DNA from: an uncultured Treponema sp.
Lineage (GTDB): Bacteria > Spirochaetota > Spirochaetia > Treponematales > Treponemataceae
DNA: 6,019 nucleotides
NCBI GenBank assembly: GCA_937900125.1
Contig: CALCEK010000039.1
Coordinates: 1-6,019, forward strand
Direction: 5' to 3'
The notes under the pieces are model-generated. The model was not told where the DNA came from. It saw only the letters and a list, made by a program, of their open reading frames with translations, and did no database searches. Below are positions 1 to 4,950 of this stretch, in pieces; position 1 is the stretch's first letter; each line of letters opens with the position of its first letter. Made by a program: the position numbers and the translations under genes.

Positions 1-27
1 TATAGTCAATTTTTATCTATGATTTAT

Positions 28-60
28 CCCGCAAATCGAGCGGATGCGAGATTTGTCGGG
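28..60. repeat. Imperfect palindrome (hairpin-forming element)
   Basis: Arms CCCG+CAAATC (28-37) and GATTTG+T+CGGG (50-60) pair with one bulged base, and GC/GC pairs can continue further in. There is no T-tract on either side, so it looks more like a small palindromic repeat than a terminator. It is the leftmost of a series of hairpins between 28 and 480. The rest of 1-148 shows no coding signal. Confidence 0.5.
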
Positions 61-81
61 AATGAAATTAGTTTGAAACGC

Positions 82-109
82 AAAAGGGAAGCCCGAGGGC
101 TTCCCTTTT
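82..109 (-). terminator. Rho-independent-type hairpin, possibly bidirectional
   Basis: A perfect 12-bp stem, AAAAGGGAAGCC (82-93) with GGCTTCCCTTTT (98-109), closes a 4-base loop. The A/T ends make it work as a terminator in either direction. On the minus strand it lies just after the stop codon of the relic pckG tail at 149-339, so it may be the terminator that came with that tail. It could also serve an unseen plus-strand gene left of the window. Confidence 0.65.
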
Positions 110-148
110 GTCGTTATCATGACGGGTTAGTCAGCACCGCAGGTGTCT

Positions 149-339
149 AACTAAGCCTTGTTCAAACGGCTTTCGAGATCATCCAAGATTTCGTTGAGCG
201 TCGCTCGCAAGTCTCGCTCCGAGCCATTTTATAAGGTAAATGCTAAACAAACCTGCTGTCGCAGCTTTGTTTTTAACGCATTTCCTATTATAGGCATCTT
301 TTGGAAGGTGTTTTCCGAACTTAGGATAGTGGTTGTCAC
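149..339 (-). pseudogene. pckG 3'-end fragment A, interrupted by a 98-bp insert
   Basis: On the minus strand this segment encodes the last codons of PEP carboxykinase: NHYPKFGKHLPK, then a 98-bp interruption at 199-296, then LNEILDDLESRLNKA and a TAG stop at 151-153. By hand alignment about 79 of 93 bases match the true pckG end (485-578). Almost all differences are synonymous; visible changes are Ala to Ser near the end and Glu to Asp at the upstream edge. Homology stops abruptly at 339, so the rest of the gene is absent and no start codon belongs to it. The mostly synonymous pattern implies that the fragment diverged as part of a functional gene and was not a recent duplication that decayed here. 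It is presumably not translated. Confidence 0.8.
199..296. repeat. 98-bp palindromic insert inside relic pckG tail A
   Basis: The pckG-like sequence is continuous on both sides (to 198 and from 297) when these 98 bases are removed, so this is an insertion, or a replacement of one base. Its core, 229-291, is a long imperfect palindrome centred on the loop at 257-260, with an inner 12-bp stem (AAACAAACCTGC/GCAGCTTTGTTT) carrying one mismatch. The outer part, 199-228, is rich in GCTCG/CGAGC words. There is no open reading frame of note and no clear target-site duplication. It resembles the small non-autonomous palindromic elements (MITE/REP-like) of bacterial genomes, but the family is not recognised. 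Confidence 0.6.
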
Positions 340-351
340 TGTTAAATAGTA

Positions 352-375
352 AAGCCCTGCATTTCTGCAGGGCTT
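352..375 (-). terminator. Hairpin terminator downstream of the pckG tails
   Basis: AAGCCCTGCA (352-361) pairs perfectly with TGCAGGGCTT (366-375) around a 4-base loop. On the minus strand the stem is followed by only a short T run. It lies shortly after the stop codon of relic tail B (402-404), so it may be the original pckG terminator. It probably still ends the pckG transcript, because the hairpins at 437-480 lack a T-tract. Confidence 0.6.
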
Positions 376-377
376 GT

Positions 378-406
378 CTTAATGAATGTTAGAAACAATC
401 ATTAAG
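378..406. repeat. Hairpin overlapping the stop codon of relic tail B
   Basis: CTTAATGAATGTT (378-390) and AACAATCATTAAG (394-406) pair in 12 of 13 positions around the loop AGA. The right arm contains the TAA stop of relic tail B. It directly abuts the 352-375 stem, giving two back-to-back hairpins. It could be part of a compound terminator. Confidence 0.55.
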
Positions 407-431
407 CTTTATTCAAGCGTGCTTCAAGGTC
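402..431 (-). pseudogene. pckG 3'-end fragment B (last nine codons plus stop)
   Basis: Read on the minus strand this stretch encodes DLEARLNKA and a TAA stop, exactly the final nine residues of the intact PEP carboxykinase. The codons differ from both the true gene and fragment A at many third positions, and the stop is TAA where the others are TAG. Homology ends at 431-432, where the hairpin element separating it from the true pckG stop begins. Its A/T-ending codons (AAT, AAA, GCA, TAA) resemble those of the N-terminal half of pckG, so it may be the stub of the resident gene end. It is short, but nine consecutive identical residues and a stop just beyond the real gene end make chance unlikely. 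Confidence 0.75.
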
Positions 432-484
432 GTGTCGCAGCCTTGCGGCTGCTTACCAAGTTTGCCTAACGGCAAACTTGCCAC
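432..484. repeat. Double-hairpin element between true pckG stop and relic tail B
   Basis: Two hairpins sit side by side. The first is GCAGCC/GGCTGC (437-442 with 447-452, loop TTGC). The second is a perfect 10-bp stem CAAGTTTGCC/GGCAAACTTG (457-466 with 471-480, loop TAAC). Neither is followed by a T-tract on either strand. The word TGTCGCAGC (433-441, give or take a base) also occurs in the insert at 199-296 (258-266), so the two elements may be related. It fills almost exactly the gap between the true pckG stop and relic tail B. Confidence 0.6.
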
Positions 485-486
485 AA

Positions 487-2340
487 CTAAGCCTTATTAA
501 GTCTAGCTTCCAAATCATCCAAGATTTCGTTGAGTTCTTTTGGAAGATGCTTACCGAACTTAGGATAGTGGTTTTCACGAACATCCTTAACTTCTTTCTT
601 CCATCCTTCAACATCAACTTTGAGGATTTCTGGGAGAGTTTCTTTGTAGTAGTCAGCAAGACCGTCTGTGTTCAAAGCACCATCTTTTGGCATAAGTCCG
701 ATTGGTGTGTCTACAGCATTGTCTACGCCGTTACAGCGGTCGAAAATCCATGCAAGAATGCGGCTGTTGTCACCGTAACCTGGCCACATGAATCCACCTG
801 GAAGTTTGTCGTTATTTTCGTCCTTGCGGAACCAGTTAACGTAGAAAATCTTTGGAAGAAGATCTTTATCTTTTGCTGCGTTACCAACATCGATCCAGTG
901 CTGGAAGTAGTCGCCCATGTTGTATCCACAGAATGGGAGGATAGCGAATGGGTCGCGGCGAATCTTACCAACATCTGCTGCGTTGATTGTAGAAGCTGCG
1001 GTAATCTCTGAACCAACGATAGAACCGAGGAATACACCGTGGTTCCAGTTTCTTGCCTGATGTACGAGCGGTACAGTTGACGGGCGGCGTCCACCGAAGA
1101 GGATTGCGCTGATAGGTACACCTTTTGGGTCTTCCCACTCTGGAGCAATACACGGACACTGCTTTGCAGGAGCTGTAAAGCGTGCGTTCGGGTGTGCCAT
1201 TTCCTCGCCCTTTGGAGCTTTGTCTTTTGGCAATGCGTCGCGTGTCTGTCCCTTCCAGTCCACGAGTTTGCCAGTTGCAGGATAGCCGATGCCTTCCCAC
1301 CACACATCTTTGTCTTCTGTGAGAGCACAGTTCGTGAAGATTGTGTTTGAAGAAGCAGAAACAAGAGCGTTCTTGTTGCTCTCTGCGCTCGTTCCCGGTG
1401 CAACACCGAAGAAGCCAGCTTCTGGGTTAATCGCATACAATCGACCATCTTCGCCAAATTTCATCCAAGCGATGTCATCGCCAACAGTTTCAACTTTCCA
1501 GCCAGGAACTGTTGGAATAAGCATAGCAAGATTTGTTTTTCCACATGCTGAGGGGAACGCGCCAGTAACATATTTTACTTCGCCTTCTGGATTTGTCAAT
1601 TTTAAGATGAGCATGTGTTCGGCAAGCCAGCCTTCATCACGAGCAAGAACAGAAGCAATGCGGAGCGCAAAACATTTTTTGCCCAAAAGTGCATTTCCGC
1701 CGTAACCAGAACCATAAGACCAAATAAGGCGTTCTTCTGGGAATTGAGTAATGTATTTGTGCTCAACATCTGCACATGGCCAAATACCATTATCTTTTTC
1801 GCCATTATTGAGCGGTTTTCCAACTGAGTGCAAACAAGGTACAAATTCGCCATCAGTTCCAAGATAATCCCAAACTTTTTCGCCAGCACGAGTCATAATG
1901 TCCATATTCAAAACAACGTATTCTGAATCTGTCAATTCAATTCCGTACTTTGCAATTGGAGAACCCAATGGTCCCATGCAGAACGGAATAATATACATTG
2001 TTCTACCGTGCATACAACCTTTATAAAGACCTTTCATTGTTGCTTTGAGTTCAACAGGGTCAATCCAGTTGTTTGTTGGACCTGCATCGTCCTTTTTTAC
2101 AGAAGAAATGAATGTGCGAGATTCAACACGAGCTACATCAGATGGAAGTGAGCGGAATAAAAAGCTGTTTTCCTTTTTAGCAAGTGGAGTGGCAAATCCC
2201 GCTTCAACGCATTTTTGCATCAAACGGTCATACTCTTCTTTTGAACCATCACACAAAACAACTGAATCAGGTTCACACATTTTAATACATTCTTCAACCC
2301 ATGCCAAAATTTTTGCATGTTTAATGCTTTTGTAGTCCAT
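487..2340 (-). CDS. pckG: Phosphoenolpyruvate carboxykinase, GTP-dependent (EC 4.1.1.32)
   Basis: This cytoplasmic enzyme interconverts oxaloacetate plus GTP with phosphoenolpyruvate, CO2 and GDP; in fermentative bacteria it may run towards CO2 fixation. The 617-residue length is normal for the GTP family. Visible motifs are YGSGYGGNALLGKK near 209-222 with a Lys expected to bind metal, AEHM near 240-243 (metal-binding His), the P-loop FPSACGKTN near 262-270 with the hyper-reactive Cys typical of GTP enzymes, VGDD near 286-289 (metal-binding Asp), and FGGRRPSTVPLV near 415-426. The start is ATG at 2340, six bases after AGGAG; a TTG one codon upstream sits too close to that site. Codon use changes sharply near residue 305: by hand count Ile is ATC in about 2 of 18 codons before and 11 of 17 after, and Asn is AAC in about 3 of 10 before and 18 of 21 after. 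Two relic copies of the gene's end lie downstream. The enzyme itself looks intact. Confidence 0.97.
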   Translation of the reverse strand: MDYKSIKHAKILAWVEECIKMCEPDSVVLCDGSKEEYDRLMQKCVEAGFATPLAKKENSFLFRSLPSDVARVESRTFISSVKKDDAGPTNNWIDPVELKATMKGLYKGCMHGRTMYIIPFCMGPLGSPIAKYGIELTDSEYVVLNMDIMTRAGEKVWDYLGTDGEFVPCLHSVGKPLNNGEKDNGIWPCADVEHKYITQFPEERLIWSYGSGYGGNALLGKKCFALRIASVLARDEGWLAEHMLILKLTNPEGEVKYVTGAFPSACGKTNLAMLIPTVPGWKVETVGDDIAWMKFGEDGRLYAINPEAGFFGVAPGTSAESNKNALVSASSNTIFTNCALTEDKDVWWEGIGYPATGKLVDWKGQTRDALPKDKAPKGEEMAHPNARFTAPAKQCPCIAPEWEDPKGVPISAILFGGRRPSTVPLVHQARNWNHGVFLGSIVGSEITAASTINAADVGKIRRDPFAILPFCGYNMGDYFQHWIDVGNAAKDKDLLPKIFYVNWFRKDENNDKLPGGFMWPGYGDNSRILAWIFDRCNGVDNAVDTPIGLMPKDGALNTDGLADYYKETLPEILKVDVEGWKKEVKDVRENHYPKFGKHLPKELNEILDDLEARLNKA

Positions 2341-2346
2341 CAACTA

Positions 2347-2351
2347 CTCCT
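2347..2351 (-). promoter_or_regulatory. Ribosome binding site of pckG
   Basis: AGGAG on the minus strand lies 6 bases before ATG at 2340. This spacing favours the ATG over the in-frame TTG at 2343-2341, which would be only 3 bases away. Confidence 0.8.
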
Positions 2352-2448
2352 TTGGTGGGAAGTGAGGAGAAACAGGCAGTTTTACAACGTACTGGAGCTG
2401 TTTTCACCATTGCAGGCAAGCCCGCGCTATTCAATTCCCTTCAAATAC

Positions 2449-2477
2449 AATATACCTTAATTTGTAAGCTTTTTCAA
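2449..2477 (-). promoter_or_regulatory. Sigma-70-type promoter of pckG
   Basis: On the minus strand TTGAAA (2472-2477) and TATATT (2449-2454) are separated by 17 bases, close to the vegetative consensus. Transcription would begin near 2442, giving a leader of about 100 bases before the ATG. I see no convincing riboswitch fold in that leader. The promoter lies between the terminator of the upstream gene and pckG, supporting a separate pckG transcript. Confidence 0.75.
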
Positions 2478-2486
2478 CTGTTGAAA
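2472..2486. promoter_or_regulatory. Perfect palindrome over the pckG -35 box (candidate operator)
   Basis: TTTCAAC-T-GTTGAAA is a perfect 7-1-7 inverted repeat whose one arm is the -35 region of the pckG promoter. A protein bound there would compete with RNA polymerase. The regulator is unknown; no regulator gene is in the window. Confidence 0.5.
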
Positions 2487-2511
2487 GTCTAAAACCGCTA
2501 TTTTAAAATAA

Positions 2512-2539
2512 AAAAGCACCCTCAAAAGAGAGTGCTTTT
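2512..2539 (-). terminator. Rho-independent terminator of the beta-barrel protein gene
   Basis: Arms AAAAGCACCCTC (2512-2523) and GAGAGTGCTTTT (2528-2539) form a 12-bp stem with one mismatch (G-T on the minus strand) and an AAAA loop. On the minus strand it is followed by a long T-rich run and lies 12 bases after the stop codon at 2552-2554. It separates this gene from pckG. Confidence 0.88.
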
Positions 2540-2551
2540 ATTTTTGAAAAA

Positions 2552-3823
2552 TTAGAATGCAACTCTAAGGCTAGTTTGTGCGCCGAGTACATTTGAAACA
2601 AAGGTGTAACTTGCACCAAAGGTCAAATCAATCGGTCCCATATCCAAGGCAAAACCACCATAAATTTGCGGTCTGATTCTTTCGAACATTCCATAAGATA
2701 CGGTGTTGCTAAATCCACTCGGAAGGAATGCCGCTATCAAAGCTTGTGTTGCCGCCGCTTGAGCGTCATCAGTTGATGAAGATGAAGAAGAAAGCATTTT
2801 GCTCCAATCAATATTGATTCCCCAGTCAACATCGCCAAATGTAAACAAAGCACGTGCGCCTACATAAGGTACAAAAATCAAAAGTTTTGCAGAAGCCTGT
2901 GCGCCAACAGAAACTGTATTGATGTTTGCGTCAAGGCCCGCTCCAATTCCGCCAAGGGTTTCAGAATCAAGATTCATTTTTAAAGTGGTATGGTAAAATC
3001 CGCCAGTTGCAGAAACTGTAAAGCCCAATGGCAAATCCTTTAAGAGTGCGTAACGAACATCTCCACCTAAAGACCAATAGCTAAGATTAAATCCCGCGTC
3101 AGAAATTGTGCTACCAAACCAATCTGTGTTTAAAACTGTTGCGGTAACACCAACATCAAATGGAAGAATAATTCCGCCTAGGCGAATGTCTGCGGTAATT
3201 GTTGGAAGCGGAATTTTTTGGTACTTGTAAAGAAGTGCGCCAACAGAAGTTTCTTTTAGGGCATCGGTAATGCTTTCGCTTGAACTGCTTTCTGAACCTG
3301 TTTGGCTTTGAGCATCGCTCATCAACTCCGAAACGCTATCAATTGCATTTAAAAGCGGAGAAACATTTAGCGTTGTTAGTCCCAAGTTAAAAAGACCAAT
3401 GCCAAGATGCGGTCCTGGAATAAGTTGACCTATATATGCGTGTGCATATTGATGTTGCCCAACTTGACCTGCCGAAAGGGTATCAAACAAATAGTCTGCC
3501 ATAGAATTCATTGTGTTGTTTACAGTGTCGCTAACATCTTTGAAAGAAAATGAACTGTTGCTGTTTTCACTGCTAAACTGTTCAACGGCTTTTTTAATCT
3601 CTGGCTCTGCTTCTTCAAATTGTTCTTTTGTAATGTTATTTTCTTCGATGGCTTCTTGGATTTTATCCTTATTTTGTTCAACTAGCTCTGCGATAGTTTC
3701 ATCTTTAATATCGATGCTTATTTCTGCTCCATCGCTTGAAGTAAAAGTGAATGTTTCTGCTATTGCGGAAAAGGCAAAAACCGAACTTACCGCTACAAAT
3801 GTAAGTTTTTTCAAAAGTTTCAT
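2552..3823 (-). CDS. Putative outer-membrane beta-barrel protein with helical N-terminal region
   Basis: The 423-residue product begins with a clear signal peptide: KLLKK, a hydrophobic stretch, and a likely cleavage after SAIA at residue 22. Residues about 41-84 are charged and probably helical (Glu/Lys/Gln-rich). From about 125 to the end there are alternating strands rich in Gly and aromatic residues, and the protein ends in Phe (LRVAF), the usual last residue of barrels inserted by BamA. Two Ser-rich stretches (around 179-184 and 345-351) look like loops. I do not recognise a named family, so the ligand or transport role is unknown; a FadL-like or porin role is only a guess. The start is ATG at 3823, five bases after a full AGGAGG; an in-frame GTG at 3829 overlaps that site. 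The gene has its own promoter and terminator and appears monocistronic. Confidence 0.8.
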   Translation of the reverse strand: MKLLKKLTFVAVSSVFAFSAIAETFTFTSSDGAEISIDIKDETIAELVEQNKDKIQEAIEENNITKEQFEEAEPEIKKAVEQFSSENSNSSFSFKDVSDTVNNTMNSMADYLFDTLSAGQVGQHQYAHAYIGQLIPGPHLGIGLFNLGLTTLNVSPLLNAIDSVSELMSDAQSQTGSESSSSESITDALKETSVGALLYKYQKIPLPTITADIRLGGIILPFDVGVTATVLNTDWFGSTISDAGFNLSYWSLGGDVRYALLKDLPLGFTVSATGGFYHTTLKMNLDSETLGGIGAGLDANINTVSVGAQASAKLLIFVPYVGARALFTFGDVDWGINIDWSKMLSSSSSSTDDAQAAATQALIAAFLPSGFSNTVSYGMFERIRPQIYGGFALDMGPIDLTFGASYTFVSNVLGAQTSLRVAF

Positions 3824-3828
3824 AAACA

Positions 3829-3834
3829 CCTCCT
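3829..3834 (-). promoter_or_regulatory. Strong Shine-Dalgarno site that fixes the start of the beta-barrel gene
   Basis: AGGAGG on the minus strand is 5 bases before ATG at 3823. The in-frame upstream GTG (3829-3827) overlaps this site, so the longer 425-residue reading is unlikely. This full consensus contrasts with the weak or absent sites before the Nudix and FliM-like genes. Confidence 0.85.
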
Positions 3835-3876
3835 TGTGTTATGCGAGTTTTATTTTTACAAAAACAACCTAATTAT

Positions 3877-3904
3877 ATTTTAAAGCAGATTTTTATCTTG
3901 TCAA
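3877..3904 (-). promoter_or_regulatory. Sigma-70-type promoter of the beta-barrel protein gene
   Basis: On the minus strand a consensus TTGACA (3899-3904) is followed after 16 bases by TAAAAT (3877-3882). An alternative TATAAT at 3872-3877 would need a 21-base spacer and is less likely. The leader would be about 45-50 bases. Confidence 0.7.
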
Positions 3905-3915
3905 GCGCAAAATAT

Positions 3916-3951
3916 AAAACTTCTACTTGTTACAAAAACTTCTACTTGTTA
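3916..3951. repeat. Tandem 17-bp direct repeat between divergent genes
   Basis: AAAACTTCTACTTGTTA occurs at 3916-3932 and again, identically, at 3935-3951, with a period of 19 bases. The pair lies between the divergent promoters of the beta-barrel gene and the Nudix gene. The end of the first copy supplies the -35, and the end of the second copy part of the -10, of the candidate Nudix promoter. Confidence 0.85.
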
Positions 3952-3955
3952 TAAG
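3927..3955 (+). promoter_or_regulatory. Candidate promoter of the Nudix operon
   Basis: TTGTTA (3927-3932) and TATAAG (3950-3955) are 17 bases apart. Transcription would start near 3962, leaving a leader of about 19 bases before ATG at 3981. The -35 is only a 4-of-6 match to consensus. Both boxes lie in the ends of the tandem direct repeat. Confidence 0.55.
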
Positions 3956-3980
3956 GGCTTTTTTTTCTTACAATAAAAGA

Positions 3981-4529
3981 ATGAAACGTGATGAATTTGT
4001 ATTTTGCCCTTATTGTGGCTCTAAGCGGATAAAAACTTTTAAAAAAGATATACATTCGCGCAAATGGCTTTGTGAGGAATGTGGTTTTGACCTTTACAAT
4101 AATATTGCTGCGGCTGTTGGACTTGTTATTCAAAATGAAAATGGAGAAATTTTATTTGAAAGACGAGCAAAAGAACCTAGAAAGGGCTTTTTGGCTTTTC
4201 CTGGAGGTTTTTGTGATTCTGATGAAAGCGGAGAAGAAGCCGCAAAACGTGAATGTTTAGAAGAAACAGGCGTTTTGCCACAAGAAGTTAGGTATTTGTG
4301 TTCTTTTCCAAACACTTATGAATATAAGGAAATCCTTTATAAAACCTGCGATATGTTCTTTTTAGCTTCTTTACCAAAAAATGCACAACTTTTAGCCCAA
4401 AAAGGAGAAGTAGATTCTTTTGAATGGATAGCTGTAAAAGATGAAGAAACTATAGAAAGCATTCCGCTTGCTTTTGAGTCTGCAAAACGAACTCTTAAAC
4501 GTTTTTTGCAAGTTAAAAATGGAGAATAA
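3981..4529 (+). CDS. Zinc-ribbon Nudix hydrolase
   Basis: The 182-residue product has an N-terminal zinc ribbon (CPYCG at 9-13 and CEECG at 31-35) followed by a Nudix fold. The Nudix box is complete at residues 76-98: G, five residues, E, seven residues, then RECLEETGV, with the metal-binding glutamates present. Such enzymes hydrolyse nucleoside diphosphates linked to another group, such as NADH, ADP-ribose or oxidised nucleotides; the substrate here cannot be read from sequence. The arrangement resembles NudC, but the protein is much shorter than NudC and lacks its SQPWPFPxS motif, so NudC is unlikely. The ATG at 3981 is chosen because the zinc ribbon begins directly after it; an in-frame TTG at 3927 would add an unconserved-looking leader and overlaps the candidate promoter. 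No clear Shine-Dalgarno site is visible. The stop codon abuts the next gene. Confidence 0.92.
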   Translation: MKRDEFVFCPYCGSKRIKTFKKDIHSRKWLCEECGFDLYNNIAAAVGLVIQNENGEILFERRAKEPRKGFLAFPGGFCDSDESGEEAAKRECLEETGVLPQEVRYLCSFPNTYEYKEILYKTCDMFFLASLPKNAQLLAQKGEVDSFEWIAVKDEETIESIPLAFESAKRTLKRFLQVKNGE

Positions 4530-4805
4530 ATGAAAGCAGAACTTATTGTTTGTCTTGCTGGATTATTTTTATATCTTTGTGTACTTGTTTTTGGCTTTGT
4601 AAAAGTAAAAAAGGCAAGTAAAAACACCAAATTAAAAGTTCCTGAACGCTTTTTTTCTATTGCAGTTCTTTCTTTTTTAGTTGAGATACTTCCATATATT
4701 ATTCCTTTTAGTATTTTTGTAGAAGGAGTATTTTGTTTGTGTGGTGTTTTAGCTCTTTTTATAGCATTTAAAGACTGGTTAGAAACTATAGAAATTAAAA
4801 AGTAA
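4530..4805 (+). CDS. Small membrane protein of unknown function
   Basis: This 91-residue protein has three hydrophobic stretches, about residues 4-24, 41-62 and 63-80, separated by a Lys-rich loop (KVKKASKNTKLK, 25-36) and ending in a charged tail. It is probably an inner-membrane protein with two or three spans; the basic loop suggests a cytoplasmic position. I do not recognise a family. The ATG follows the Nudix stop codon with no gap, and GGAG at 4521-4524, inside the end of the Nudix gene, is five bases upstream. This supports co-transcription and coupled translation. Whether it works with the Nudix enzyme is unknown. Confidence 0.75.
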   Translation: MKAELIVCLAGLFLYLCVLVFGFVKVKKASKNTKLKVPERFFSIAVLSFLVEILPYIIPFSIFVEGVFCLCGVLALFIAFKDWLETIEIKK

Positions 4806-4827
4806 TTTATAGAATTTGTTTTTTTAT

Positions 4828-4869
4828 CTATAGAATTAAATTTTTATGTTGCAGAATTTAATTCTATAG
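4828..4869. repeat. Perfect 15-bp AT-rich inverted repeat upstream of the FliM-like gene
   Basis: CTATAGAATTAAATT (4828-4842) and its exact reverse complement (4855-4869) flank a 12-base loop. The core TATAGAATT also occurs at 4808-4816, and AATTAAATTTTTA is repeated at 4834-4846 and 4876-4888. There is no G/C-rich stem and no T-tract directly after it on the plus strand, so it is a poor terminator. It may be a protein-binding site for the downstream gene or a weak end signal for the Nudix operon. Confidence 0.7.
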
Positions 4870-4920
4870 CTACTTAATTAAATTTTTACGCATAAGATTT
4901 TAAAAAGATTGTTGTAGATT

Positions 4921-4926
4921 TATAAT
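4921..4926 (+). promoter_or_regulatory. Candidate -10 box of the FliM-like gene
   Basis: A perfect TATAAT lies 24 bases before the ATG at 4951. No good -35 is present at the normal distance, so an activator may be needed or the match may be chance in AT-rich DNA. The implied leader is under 20 bases, and no Shine-Dalgarno site is visible before the ATG. Confidence 0.4.
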
Positions 4927-4950
4927 TGTATTCTTTCAAACTGTAAAAAT

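Noticed and set aside
158..349. 63-codon plus-strand frame starting at TTG
   Set aside because: It is antisense to relic pckG tail A and its insert, has no family resemblance and no start signals.
149..486. Integrative-element attachment sites regenerating the end of pckG
   Set aside because: Repeated gene ends resemble att sites, but less than 200 bases lie between copies, there is no integrase, and the copies differ at many synonymous sites instead of being identical cores.
478..2335. Several open frames on the plus strand and in other minus frames across pckG, for example 478-1011 plus, 723-1457 minus and 2045-2335 plus
   Set aside because: They overlap a full-length, strongly conserved PEPCK and show no recognisable domain or ribosome binding site; they are shadows of its codon pattern.
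2341..2442. Riboswitch or attenuator in the pckG leader
   Set aside because: The leader is about 100 bases long, but I find no stable stem pair or terminator-like hairpin near the start codon.
3824..3829. Upstream GTG start of the beta-barrel protein
   Set aside because: It overlaps the AGGAGG ribosome binding site; the ATG at 3823 has ideal spacing and starts a normal signal peptide.
3916..3951. CRISPR array
   Set aside because: There are only two repeat units with a 2-base gap, and no spacers or cas genes.
3981..4529. NudC-type NADH pyrophosphatase / RNA decapping enzyme
   Set aside because: The zinc ribbon fits, but the protein is well short of NudC and lacks its SQPWPFPxS signature.
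4828..4869. Rho-independent terminator of the Nudix operon
   Set aside because: The stem is long but AT-rich, the loop is 12 bases and no T-tract follows directly, so I list it as an inverted repeat only.
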